From UMGS692 sp963653425 (GTDB lineage: Bacteria; Bacillota; Clostridia; Christensenellales; CAG-314): 64,000 nucleotides of DNA. Both the position numbers and the translations under genes were made by a program. The DNA lies in NCBI GenBank assembly GCA_963653425.1, contig CAVJWC010000007.1:5465-69464 (forward strand), read 5' to 3'. Numbering within the stretch: position 1 is the stretch's first letter; every line of letters begins with the position of its first letter. The notes below the pieces were generated by a model. It ran no database searches and had not been told where the DNA came from. It saw only the letters and a program-made list of their open reading frames with translations. Shown here in pieces: positions 24,796 through 32,959 of this stretch.

Positions 24796-24895
24796 CTTTG
24801 CGCAGGACGATTTTACGTCGAGTAACTTTACGCCAAGTGATTTTACTTTAAGTAACTTTACGTCGCGTAGTTTTTCGCGCGGGTAACTTAACCGT
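24785..24895. repeat. Degenerate 30-bp tandem repeat starting at a stop codon
   Basis: ACGTCGAGTAACTTT at 24785 and again at 24815, then ACTTTAAGTAACTTT at 24845, have a period of exactly 30 bp. The first unit contains the last codons and stop of the PII-like gene. The rest of the gap to 25159 holds T-rich and G-rich low-complexity sequence and the glyS promoter. Confidence 0.75.
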
Positions 24896-25099
24896 GCGAG
24901 CAGTTTGTAATTGATTTTTGGCGGACTTCGTTTGAGGTTCGCCTTTTTAATAGGCTTCTTTCGGGAAGTCCGTTTTTTCAGAGGTTTCGTACGAGGATTG
25001 CTTTTTTGAAATTCTTTCTCCCGGAAGAGAAACAGTCGGGCGTTTTTGAGAGTTTTTTGCGGAATAAAGAGGCTGTCCGAATCGGAAAGGCGTAATTGC

Positions 25100-25128
25100 T
25101 TGACAAAAGAACGCGGTTGCGGTAAAAT
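25100..25128 (+). promoter_or_regulatory. Promoter of glyS
   Basis: TTGACA (25100-25105), 17 bases, TAAAAT (25123-25128), only about 30 bases before the gene. There is no T-box leader. Confidence 0.85.
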
Positions 25129-25159
25129 CAAGCGGTAAACCTAAGGAGGTAAGCGATAA

Positions 25160-26542
25160 ATGACAGTTACTATGGATAAAATAGTCAATCTCTCTAAAGG
25201 CAGAGGTTTTATATACGCAGGAAGCGAAATTTACGGCGGTCTTGCAAATACGTGGGACTACGGTCCTCTCGGCGTAGAGCTTCTCAACAACGTAAAGCGC
25301 GTATGGTGGAAAAAGTTCGTTCAGGAATCGCCCTATAACGTAGGCGTGGACTGCGCCATTCTTATGAATCCCAAGACTTGGGAAGCTTCGGGACACATCA
25401 AAAAGGCAACCGATCCTCTGATGGATTGCAGAGGCTGTAAAACCCGTCAGAGAGCCGATACTCTCATAGAAAAATACTGCGCCGAAAAAGGTATAGATTT
25501 CACTCCGTCGGGAAAAACCGACAAGGAACTCGAAGCCTTTATCGCCGAACATAAAATTCCCTGTCCCGAATGCGGAAAGTGCGACTGGACGGGTATCAGA
25601 CAGTTCAATATAATGTTCAAGACTTTCCAGGGCGTTACCGAAGATTCGACGGCGACCATTTATCTTCGCCCCGAAACGGCTCAGGGTATTTTCGTTAATT
25701 TCAAGAACGTTCAGAGAACGTCGAGAAAGAAAGTTCCTTTCGGTATAGCTCAGATAGGTAAGTCTTTCAGAAACGAAATCACCCCCGGTAACTTTATTTT
25801 CAGAACGAGAGAGTTCGAACAGATGGAACTTGAATTCTTCTGCAAACCCGGCACCGACCTCGAATGGTTCGATTACTGGAAGAACTTCTGTAAGAACTGG
25901 CTCGAAACGCTTGGCATAAAGGACGAAAATCTCAGATTGCGCGACCACGACGCAAAAGAACTCTGCCACTATTCCAAAGCTACCACCGACTTCGAATTCA
26001 ACTTCCCCTTCGGTTGGGGCGAACTCTGGGGTATTGCCGACAGAACCGACTACGACCTTAAATGCCATCAGACGGTTTCCGGTCAGCCTATGGATTACAC
26101 CGATCCCGTCACCAACGAAAAGTACATTCCTTATTGTATAGAACCGTCGCTCGGCGTGGGCAGAGTGGCTCTTGCCTTCCTTTGCAACGCTTATACCGAA
26201 GAAGAAGTAGGCGATAACGACACGAGAGTCGTACTGAAACTTCATCCCGCGCTTGCTCCCGTAAAGGCAGCCGTTCTTCCTTTAAGCAAAAAGCTCAACG
26301 CCAAAGCCGAAGAAATCCACGCTATGCTCTCCAAGTATTTCGTGACCGAATTCGACGACGCCGGCAGTATAGGCAAGCGTTACCGCAGATTCGACGAAAT
26401 CGGTACGCCCTACTGCATAACGGTAGACTTCGACACGGAAAACGACGGTTGCGTTACCGTCCGCGACAGAGATACCATGCAACAGGAAAGAATTCCCGTC
26501 GATTCTCTTAAATCCTGGCTTTCCGAAAAACTTGACTTTTAA
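25160..26542 (+). CDS. glyS: Glycyl-tRNA synthetase, homodimeric (eukaryal/archaeal type)
   Basis: This class II synthetase charges tRNA-Gly. The 460-residue protein has the alpha2-type features: KIVNLSKGRGFIYAGSEIYGG at the N-terminus, the cysteine pair region CRGCKTRQR..CPECGKCDW, the TIYLRPETAQGIFVNFKNV motif, and the class II motif 3 region GVGRVALAFL. The C-terminal 100 residues are the anticodon-binding domain. It is a single unit, not the alpha/beta enzyme found in many bacteria. AAGGAGGT lies nine bases before ATG 25160. Its terminator is at 26722-26751. Confidence 0.97.
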   Translation: MTVTMDKIVNLSKGRGFIYAGSEIYGGLANTWDYGPLGVELLNNVKRVWWKKFVQESPYNVGVDCAILMNPKTWEASGHIKKATDPLMDCRGCKTRQRADTLIEKYCAEKGIDFTPSGKTDKELEAFIAEHKIPCPECGKCDWTGIRQFNIMFKTFQGVTEDSTATIYLRPETAQGIFVNFKNVQRTSRKKVPFGIAQIGKSFRNEITPGNFIFRTREFEQMELEFFCKPGTDLEWFDYWKNFCKNWLETLGIKDENLRLRDHDAKELCHYSKATTDFEFNFPFGWGELWGIADRTDYDLKCHQTVSGQPMDYTDPVTNEKYIPYCIEPSLGVGRVALAFLCNAYTEEEVGDNDTRVVLKLHPALAPVKAAVLPLSKKLNAKAEEIHAMLSKYFVTEFDDAGSIGKRYRRFDEIGTPYCITVDFDTENDGCVTVRDRDTMQQERIPVDSLKSWLSEKLDF

Positions 26543-26705
26543 TCAGACGCAGGAAAGTTCAATCTCAAAGCAGGGAAAGTCTGAAATTAAGCGAGAGTCC
26601 TATTTCAAAGAGAGAAACCTGACTTCAACGCAGGGCGGTTCGGTTAAACCCGTAAGCTTGGTTTCAGCGTAAGGCTGTCCGGTTTCCGGGCAGAGAGATC
26701 TCTTT
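26543..26705. repeat. Degenerate ~20-25 bp tandem repeat after glyS
   Basis: Starting at the glyS stop codon, six to seven poorly conserved units resembling CTGAnTTCAAnGCAGGGAAA follow each other. They contain no reading frame. They may have arisen from repeated slippage at the gene end. Confidence 0.5.
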
Positions 26706-26721
26706 TAAGACCGACTCATAT

Positions 26722-26751
26722 CCGCGCGGAGCAAAATCCGCGCGGTTTTTT
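26722..26751 (+). terminator. Terminator of glyS
   Basis: CCGCGCGGA, loop GCAAAA, TCCGCGCGG, then six T residues: a perfect GC-rich stem. Confidence 0.95.
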
Positions 26752-26934
26752 CAGGCTTATTTTATTCTTATAGTTTTATACAGCGATAAGGTTTTATCTG
26801 ATTTCAGAGCCGAATATAGGCGGAATTTCCCTATTTTAGAGGAAAAATAAGGTAATTTTTTCAGTTTTTTGATGGAAAGTTGCTTTGTACGAAAAATATT
26901 TTGACATAATTCAATGTTTTTTGCGTTTATTTCT

Positions 26935-26963
26935 TTGACACAACAAAGTTTATGGGTTATAAT
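26935..26963 (+). promoter_or_regulatory. Promoter of the repeat lipoprotein gene
   Basis: Consensus TTGACA (26935-26940), 17 bases and TATAAT (26958-26963): the strongest match in the window along with those of rpmH, arsR and typA. The bases 26752-26934 upstream hold only AT-rich sequence. Confidence 0.9.
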
Positions 26964-26969
26964 AGTGTA

Positions 26970-27291
26970 AAGGTGTAAGTGTCGACAGTGGTTGTCACGC
27001 CCTGAACTGCAAACGGAGCTTCGTTCGTTGCCCTAAGGAACGGAGATCCGCCGGTCCGACGGTCGTTATGTCCGAAAGAAGGTTTTTGTGTCAGGAAGTC
27101 TTTTCCGCGGAGTATCCGAGCGGCGCGGCTTTGCCGTGTTTCGGAGCAAGCCGAAGCTACGGCGGCGCGGACGCGCAGAACTCTTTTTATGGCAGGAAAC
27201 GAAGCGCCGCGTTTTCGGGCGAATTACTGTAACGCTTTTCCAATTTTATCAAATAATGGTTAGGGCCCATTAAAAAATTCAGGAGGAAACA
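26970..27291 (+). promoter_or_regulatory. Long GC-rich 5' leader of the repeat lipoprotein gene
   Basis: About 320 bases lie between the promoter and the start codon and are clearly more GC-rich than other intergenic DNA here. Short stems such as CGTTC..GAACG (about 27023-27044) and CGGC..GCCG (about 27120-27135) are present. No known RNA class was recognised. A 61-codon frame at 27088-27273 lacks a ribosome binding site and is not called. Confidence 0.4.
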
Positions 27292-30200
27292 ATGAAAAAG
27301 ACAGGGTTATTGAAACTCAGCTTACTGCTCGTGTTGGCTTTGACCATGGTTCTCGGTCTTGCTGCTTGTCAGAAGAAGATTGAATCCATGGACGTTGTCA
27401 GAGGCGAATTCCCCGAAGTTTTTGCCAGATACGGGTATGCTGACGTTACACAGCTTAAGCTCAACATTAAATTTGAAAACGGCGAATCCGCAACCGTAGG
27501 CGTTACCAACGATATGGTTACGGGCTTCTCTACCGCAACCGTAGGCGAATTCGAACTGACCGTTAACTTTGCAGGACACGAAGCGACTCTTCCCTACAAG
27601 GTAGTTCCTTCGCTTAACCCCGCGTTGGTATTCGATTCCAACGGCGGTTCCTTCATTCCCGCATCCGTTACCAAGTACGGAGAACCCGCAGCTGAGCCCG
27701 AGAAAGATCCTTATTACGAAGGACACGTATTCCTCGGCTGGTTCACTGAAAAAGAAGGCGGAAAAGAATACGATTTCTCCACCGTTCTTTATGAAGACCT
27801 CACCGTTTACGCTCACTGGGATACCGCTACCTACAGAGTTAACTTCACTCTTGACGGTAAACTTCTCATGGCTTACGTTAACGTTCCTTACGGAAACAAG
27901 ATCGAAAAGCCCGCAGATCCCAAGCTTGACGCTAACTGCGAATTCTTAGGCTGGTTCTATAAAGACGAAAAGGTTGACTTCGATAAATTCGTAGTTACCG
28001 GCAACATCGAAATCGTTGCTAAATATCAGCTTAAATTCGAAGCTTTCGTAGAAAAGCTCCTTGCCGATCTTGAAAAAGAACAGGCTGACGTTAACTTCTA
28101 CGAAAAAGAAGACAGAGACGCTGTTGCAGCTCTTTACACCAAGGCAGTAGCGGCTGTCAAAGCAGCTAAGACGAGAGAAGACGCTCAGGAAGCTTACGAC
28201 GGTTACGAAGCTGACCTTGCGGCTTACAATACCTATATGGATCTTCTCGAAGCCGCATTCGCTAAATACGATAAGGCAAACTATTTCGAAGCTACATACG
28301 AGTCGATGAAAGAACTCGTTGCAGGCGCTATCGCGAACATGAAGGCTTATAAGGACGGCGAACAGCTTCCCGAAGAAATCTATGCCGAAGCGTTGGAAGA
28401 CCTTGCCGAATATCCCACCAAGGCTGACGAAGAAAAAATCGTTGAAGCTCTCAAAGAGAGCCTTATCGAAAACCTTGACGCAATGATCTCCGAAGAAAAC
28501 GAAGTCCGTTACGACGAAAAGAACTGGAAAGCTCTTAACGATCTCGTTAACCAGACCAAGAAAGATCTCGAAGGCATCAAGTCCATGGAAGCTCTCGAAG
28601 AATATCTCGACAAACTCACCGAGAAATTCGAAGCTATTAAAGAATACATCGCTGCAGATCAGCTCGTAGAAGTTTACGTTGCTTACAACACTCTTCTCCA
28701 GAACGAATACTGGGACGAAGACGCAGCAGAACTCAAAGCTATCTACGACGAAGCTATGGAAGCTCTCCGCGAATACGAAAAAGGCGCTCCTAACCCCGAA
28801 ACCATCGCTAAACAGGCTATCGAAGCTATGGATAAAGTTATGACCAAGGCTGAAGATATCGAAATGGGCGAAGCTGCTAAGGAAGTTGCTTTAAGAGAAC
28901 TCAAAGCTTACTACGGAAGACTCACCGAAGAACACTACACCGTAGAAAACTGGAAGACCATCACCAACATTTACACCACCGGTATCGAAGGTATCAGACT
29001 TGCTCAGGGTACCAGAGCCGTTGCTAAAGCTAAGGCTGACGCTATGGTTAACATCAGCAAGATCGACACCATCGCTTACACCGAAATTATGGACACCCTT
29101 ATCGCTGCTTACAAAGAGCTTGCTAAGGAAGAATACTGGGACGAAGATTGGGCAGAAGTCGAATACATTTACGGCGAAGCAGTAGACGCTATCCGTGAAT
29201 ACGTAGGCGGAGCTCCCAACCCCGACACCATCGCTGAACAGGCTATCGTTGCAATGCAGAAAGTTCTCACCAAAGCCGAAGACATCGAAATGGGTAACAC
29301 CATGAAAGAAGGCAAGATCAGAGAACTCAACATGTTCTACAACGGTCTTAACAAACTCTACTACGGTCAGGAAAATTGGGCTACCGTAACCCACATTTAC
29401 ACTACCGGTATCGAAGGTATCAGACTTGCAGAAGGTACCAGAGCAGTTGCTGACGCTTACGGCAACGCTATCACCGATATGAAGGCTGTATCCGAATCCG
29501 CATATAAGGCTGACATCGTAAGACTCGAAGAAGCTTTCAATGCTTACGTTGAAACCGATTACTTCGCAGAAGATTACGCAACCATCGTTGAAATCTATGA
29601 AGAAGCCGCAACCGCTCTCTTCGAATACGTAGGCGGAGCTCCTAACCCCGAAACCATCGCAGATCAGGCTATCGCCGCTATGGATAAGGTTATGACCAAG
29701 GCTGAAGATATCGAAGTAGGTAACTCTCAGAAAGAAGCAGCTCTCAGAGAACTCGAACTCTTCTACAATTCTCTTAACGAACTCGATTACTCCATCGGCA
29801 ACTGGAACGGTATCAACTTCATTTATGCTAACGGCGTAAAGAAGATCAACAAAGCAAAAGGTACCAGAGCTGTTGCTCAGGCTAAGGCTGACGCTTTGGA
29901 TCAGCTCGCAAGCGTTCCCAAACTTACCGAAGAAGTAGTTAACGCTATCGCTGAACTTAAGACCGCATTCGAAGCTTACAATGCAGAAGATTACTTCACC
30001 GAAGATTACGCTGCAATCGTTAAGATTTACAGTGACGCTTACGACGCTCTTCGTTCTTACGAAAGCGGAGAACCCACTCCCGCAACCATCGTTGAAGAAG
30101 CTAAAGAAGCTATGGCAGCGGTTAACACCAAGGCTGACGACATTGAAGCAGGCGAAGCTATGAAGGCTGAAAAACTTGCTGACCTCAAGGCATTCTATGA

Positions 30201-30570
30201 ATCTCTCGTTGAAGTATACTACAGCGTAGAAAATTGGGAAACCATCAATAAGATTTACGCAGCAGGTCTTGACGGTATCAGAGTTGCCGAAGGCACCAAG
30301 GCTGTTAACGCAGCTTACGACAACGCTGTAAACGGCATGAAGAACGTTTCCGAACTTGCTCACAAGGAACTCATTAAGGAACTCTTCGCTGCTTACAATT
30401 CTTACGACGCTAACAACTACGCCGAAGAAGACTACAAGACTCTTACCAATATCTGTATCGAAGCTCTTGCAGCTCTCCGCGCATACGTAGACGGCGAACC
30501 CACTCCCGAAACCATTCTTGCTCAGGCTAAAGAAGCTATGGCAAAGGTTCCCACCAAGCCGGCTGAATAA
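27292..30570 (+). CDS. Large surface lipoprotein with tandem helical repeats
   Basis: The 1092-residue protein has a lipoprotein signal (lipobox LAAC, lipidated C26), a small Ig-like domain (about 30-100), two Listeria-Bacteroides (InlB B-type) repeats (about 108-180 with SNGGSFIP..FLGWFTEKEGG, and 180-245 with CEFLGWFYKD), then a long helical region of repeats of 142-144 residues. Well-conserved units begin near residues 473, 615, 757, 901 and 1043, and a more divergent one near 333. Each unit holds a PNPETIA-AMDKVMTKAEDIE segment. It is probably a cell-surface protein; adhesion or binding to polymers is only inferred. The strong promoter suggests high expression. There is no LPXTG or S-layer anchor. 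Confidence 0.88.
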   Translation: MKKTGLLKLSLLLVLALTMVLGLAACQKKIESMDVVRGEFPEVFARYGYADVTQLKLNIKFENGESATVGVTNDMVTGFSTATVGEFELTVNFAGHEATLPYKVVPSLNPALVFDSNGGSFIPASVTKYGEPAAEPEKDPYYEGHVFLGWFTEKEGGKEYDFSTVLYEDLTVYAHWDTATYRVNFTLDGKLLMAYVNVPYGNKIEKPADPKLDANCEFLGWFYKDEKVDFDKFVVTGNIEIVAKYQLKFEAFVEKLLADLEKEQADVNFYEKEDRDAVAALYTKAVAAVKAAKTREDAQEAYDGYEADLAAYNTYMDLLEAAFAKYDKANYFEATYESMKELVAGAIANMKAYKDGEQLPEEIYAEALEDLAEYPTKADEEKIVEALKESLIENLDAMISEENEVRYDEKNWKALNDLVNQTKKDLEGIKSMEALEEYLDKLTEKFEAIKEYIAADQLVEVYVAYNTLLQNEYWDEDAAELKAIYDEAMEALREYEKGAPNPETIAKQAIEAMDKVMTKAEDIEMGEAAKEVALRELKAYYGRLTEEHYTVENWKTITNIYTTGIEGIRLAQGTRAVAKAKADAMVNISKIDTIAYTEIMDTLIAAYKELAKEEYWDEDWAEVEYIYGEAVDAIREYVGGAPNPDTIAEQAIVAMQKVLTKAEDIEMGNTMKEGKIRELNMFYNGLNKLYYGQENWATVTHIYTTGIEGIRLAEGTRAVADAYGNAITDMKAVSESAYKADIVRLEEAFNAYVETDYFAEDYATIVEIYEEAATALFEYVGGAPNPETIADQAIAAMDKVMTKAEDIEVGNSQKEAALRELELFYNSLNELDYSIGNWNGINFIYANGVKKINKAKGTRAVAQAKADALDQLASVPKLTEEVVNAIAELKTAFEAYNAEDYFTEDYAAIVKIYSDAYDALRSYESGEPTPATIVEEAKEAMAAVNTKADDIEAGEAMKAEKLADLKAFYESLVEVYYSVENWETINKIYAAGLDGIRVAEGTKAVNAAYDNAVNGMKNVSELAHKELIKELFAAYNSYDANNYAEEDYKTLTNICIEALAALRAYVDGEPTPETILAQAKEAMAKVPTKPAE
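28708..30570 (+). repeat. Coding tandem repeats, period about 426 bp
   Basis: Four full copies and one truncated copy start at about 28708, 29134, 29560, 29992 and 30418. Neighbouring copies keep long identical DNA stretches, for example ACCGGTATCGAAGGTATCAG at 28979 and 29404, so unit number may change by recombination. Confidence 0.85.
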
Positions 30571-30637
30571 TAAGACCGATTTGGAAAGGGCGGAGTTATC
30601 CGAATTAACGGACGCTCGCTCGTAACTGAACAAAATC

Positions 30638-30668
30638 AAAACACCCCGATTTATCGGGGTGTTTTTTT
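30638..30668 (+). terminator. Terminator of the repeat lipoprotein gene
   Basis: ACACCCCGAT, TT, ATCGGGGTGT followed by TTTTTTT. The next 160 bases contain a fragment of the inverted-repeat element (about 30728-30800, TTTTTACGGGAACAAATCGG). Confidence 0.95.
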
Positions 30669-30832
30669 GTCCTCAACAGGGGAAAAACTCGTTTTTACGC
30701 TGAGCGGTTGAAAAGAATTCACTGCCTTTTCATTCTTTTTAACGATATTTTTACGGGAACAAATCGGTTTAGTTTTCGCCTTTTTCTTCGTGCGTTCATT
30801 CGTTTATTGCCGTTTTTATGGAAGAACACGTC

Positions 30833-31075
30833 TTACCCGCACAAAAGGCCCGGCATATCGACGAGAATGACGTCTTCGCCGATTTTTACGATTTTCTCCC
30901 AAGGAATGAAAACGTCTTCGGTTGCCTTAAAAAATTTTCGTTCGCCCGGGACGACTATGCCGATAACGCAGGCGTTTCTGGTGGTAATCACGATGTCGCA
31001 GGGCTTGCCGAGACATTTCCCGTCGTGCGTGTTGACGACGTTTTTCGTTTTAAGTTCCGCAAAAGTCATATCCAT
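30833..31075 (-). CDS. YlmC/YmxH family PRC-barrel protein
   Basis: The 80-residue protein is a single PRC-barrel domain: FAELKTKNVVNTHDGKCLGKPCDIVI, then GIVVPGERKFF and VFIPWEKIVKIGEDVILVDM. It matches the YlmC/YmxH group, which is conserved in endospore formers and annotated as sporulation-related, with no defined biochemical role. Two ATG codons (31075 and 31069) are possible starts and the ribosome binding site is weak. Confidence 0.82.
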   Translation of the reverse strand: MDMTFAELKTKNVVNTHDGKCLGKPCDIVITTRNACVIGIVVPGERKFFKATEDVFIPWEKIVKIGEDVILVDMPGLLCG

Positions 31076-31385
31076 ACTCTACGATATGCTTTGACGGCGG
31101 AATTATGTTAAAACGACCCTTCTTCCGTCGCATTTTTTGAGAGTGAACGCAAATCTCCTCCGCAACCTTTACCGCAATAAAAACGAACGCGCTTTACTTG
31201 AAACTTATTATATAAAAAGCGATACTTTTCGTTCGTAAGGCTTCTTACGGGGAAAGAAAACTTCGCTTTTTGCCCGAAATTTATGGCTTGCGGGGCGGAA
31301 AAGTGTAGTTGCAACGGGGACGGATAGATTTGCACGGGTGTGCAAGTGCGCATACGAGCGAAAACAACGCAAAACAGCCCCGTTT
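31076..31385. other. Intergenic region
   Basis: No gene is seen. Small frames on the minus strand lack ribosome binding sites. A perfect 6-bp hairpin TTGCAC-GGGT-GTGCAA lies at 31330-31345 but no T tract follows on either strand. Confidence 0.5.
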
Positions 31386-32087
31386 TTACAGAAAATATTT
31401 AAGAATTTCGATTTTGTCCTCTTCGAATTCCATAATTTCACGCGCAAGGTCGAGCGTTTTCGGAAGAACGTCGGGCGTGTGCCTTAAAAGCCGTCCCATA
31501 TCGATAACGCCCATAGTCGTGCCTTGAATCATCATTTCAGTGATTTTTGAAGTAGAATTATTCATCATAAGTTTCATTTTTATCATAAGCGTCGCCCAGC
31601 TTTGCGAGAGCTTTCCGCCCGGTTCGATTTCGGCGTTCATATCCTCGGCAACGGTTCGCGCGCGCAGGAGAAATTCGCGGTATTTTTCCGATTGCGACGA
31701 AAGCAGACCTTCGAAACGCTCGTTTTTCACGAAAGGAAGCACCGCGTTTATGCAGTCGTGCGCCATTCCGACGTTCTTTATAAGGCAATTCAAAACCGCG
31801 ACCGTGTTTTCGCTGTCGGGCGAACGTTTCAAAGCTTCGTGCCAGCTTTCGTTAGCGCGAGCCTCTTTTCGGCTGATTTTCTCGTATTTGTTGTAGTTGC
31901 GCCCGTTCTTTTCGCCGCTATAATCGCCTTCGCCATTATTGCAATCGCACGCGTTTTTCCCGTCGCTATAATCGCACTCGTCATTATTGCAATCATACTC
32001 ATTCTGCGCGTTTTCGTTGCAATCGCACTTGCTTTGAGTACCTTTATAATTGCGTTCGTTTTTCTCGTTGCGGTCGGTCGTATTCAT
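31386..32087 (-). CDS. Hypothetical protein with Asn/Asp/Cys-rich repeats and a helical domain
   Basis: The 233-residue protein has an N-terminal low-complexity part (residues about 1-70) with repeats such as CDCNENAQNEYDCNNDECDYS and GEGDYSGEKNGRNYNKYEK, then an all-helical part (about 75-233) that looks like a four-helix bundle (ENTVAVLNCLIKNVGMAHDCINAVLPFV..IIDMGRLLRHTPDVLPKTLDLAREI-like helices). No family is recognised. A ferritin-like or coat-like fold is a guess from helix spacing. A GAGGTG site precedes ATG 32087. It lies among sporulation-type and very small genes. Confidence 0.7.
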   Translation of the reverse strand: MNTTDRNEKNERNYKGTQSKCDCNENAQNEYDCNNDECDYSDGKNACDCNNGEGDYSGEKNGRNYNKYEKISRKEARANESWHEALKRSPDSENTVAVLNCLIKNVGMAHDCINAVLPFVKNERFEGLLSSQSEKYREFLLRARTVAEDMNAEIEPGGKLSQSWATLMIKMKLMMNNSTSKITEMMIQGTTMGVIDMGRLLRHTPDVLPKTLDLAREIMEFEEDKIEILKYFL

Positions 32088-32240
32088 TTTTCACCTCTTA
32101 ATTTGCGTTTTGATTTATAATCCCGTTTTATCGTTTTTGATTTGGGAACGTTTGCTTCGTCGTTCTTGCTTTGCCTCGTTCCGTTTCGGCTTTGATGGCG
32201 GAATCGCGGTTACCGTCGTTTGATTTCGGCTTATTTGAAG

Positions 32241-32405
32241 TTACCGTCTGGGTTTGCGGTTGTTTTGTGACGTAACTATCGGATTCGGCTTACGGAAGCG
32301 GTGGTTTTCGGGGAGATCTTCTTCCGTTTCGACGTATTCGAACCATCTGTTGCGACAGGTTTCCGCCGAAGCGTAGTATTCTCTGCCGTTAAAATCGTTT
32401 TTCAT
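32241..32405 (-). CDS. Small hypothetical protein (54 residues)
   Basis: A short frame begins MKNDFNGREYYASAETCRNR, continues WFEYVETEEDLPENH and ends KPRR. It is supported by GGAGG seven bases before the ATG on the minus strand. It lies 153 bases upstream of the start of the gene at 31386 and could be in the same transcript. No family is known; it has no signal peptide or membrane segment. Confidence 0.55.
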   Translation of the reverse strand: MKNDFNGREYYASAETCRNRWFEYVETEEDLPENHRFRKPNPIVTSQNNRKPRR

Positions 32406-32561
32406 AACGTTTCCTCCGCGATTTTCTCGTTTTAATTCGAGTATGAACGGTAGCTACGGAAAATATACATCATAGTCGAATCGGACGCGAAAAAACGGAC
32501 GGAATTTTTGTTTGCAATATGCGCAGACTAAGATTGCGGAAGACCGCAAAGGAGGAAAAAT

Positions 32562-32738
32562 ATGAAAGTTCGGTTTATTATAGGACTTGCCGTGGGCGCG
32601 CTCGCGGGAATGGTTCTTATGGATAATTGCCCCAAGGCTCAGAAGGTTATGGACGAAGGCAAGTACGAAGCAAGCCGTGCCGTCAAAGAAATCAGACGTT
32701 CAATTAAAAAGCTCGGCAGAAAATTGCATTTGGGATAA
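32562..32738 (+). CDS. Small membrane protein (58 residues), YtxH-like
   Basis: The protein has one N-terminal membrane segment (MKVRFIIGLAVGALAGMVLM) and a basic amphipathic tail (YEASRAVKEIRRSIKKLGRK). A strong AAAGGAGG site lies eight bases before the ATG. The layout resembles YtxH-type small membrane proteins, but similarity is too short to be sure. It is followed by two copies of a 21-bp repeat GGGATAAnGnCCTGTGAGT around 32733-32775. Confidence 0.65.
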   Translation: MKVRFIIGLAVGALAGMVLMDNCPKAQKVMDEGKYEASRAVKEIRRSIKKLGRKLHLG

Positions 32739-32835
32739 TGCCCTGTGAGTACGGGATAACGTCCTGTGAGTGCGGAAGAAAAATTTGTTTTTTAATAAAA
32801 AGCGATAAAAAACGCGCAAAAAGACGTGAAAACGC

Positions 32836-32864
32836 TTGTTAAATAAAGAAAAATGTGTTATAAT
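32836..32864 (+). promoter_or_regulatory. Promoter of the nus operon
   Basis: TTGTTA (32836-32841), 17 bases, TATAAT (32859-32864); transcription would start near 32871. Confidence 0.8.
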
Positions 32865-32870
32865 CGGTAA

Positions 32871-32943
32871 GCTAAGATATACGTTTATTTTAGAGTGGGG
32901 TTTCTATCCCGCTCTAAATTTGCGTATAGAGCTTTTTATTTTT
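32871..32943 (+). promoter_or_regulatory. Attenuator-like hairpin in the rimP-nusA leader
   Basis: An inner 11-bp stem TTTAGAGTGGG (32889-32899) with CCCGCTCTAAA (32908-32918) is enclosed by TATACG (32878-32883) with CGTATA (32923-32928) and GCT with AGC (32930-32932). The run TTTTTATTTTT follows directly. The structure uses the very first bases of the transcript and ends just before the rimP ribosome binding site. It looks like an intrinsic terminator inside the leader, perhaps serving NusA feedback. Confidence 0.6.
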
Positions 32944-32959
32944 CAAGGAGCGAAAAACA

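Noticed and set aside
25000..25159. T-box leader before glyS (and before metG)
   Set aside because: The promoter lies only about 30 bases before glyS and the T-box core AGGGTGGNACCGCG is absent at both genes.
26543..26705. Possible CRISPR array after glyS
   Set aside because: The units are degenerate, shorter than normal repeats and lack unique spacers; no cas genes are present.
27088..27273. 61-codon frame in the leader of the repeat lipoprotein
   Set aside because: No ribosome binding site, arginine-rich composition typical of GC-rich noncoding DNA.
28891..30639. Antisense frame of 582 codons across the repeat lipoprotein
   Set aside because: It mirrors the tandem repeats of the sense gene and starts inside the terminator region.
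31108..31353. 81-codon frame on the minus strand
   Set aside because: No ribosome binding site, no domain and no neighbour context.
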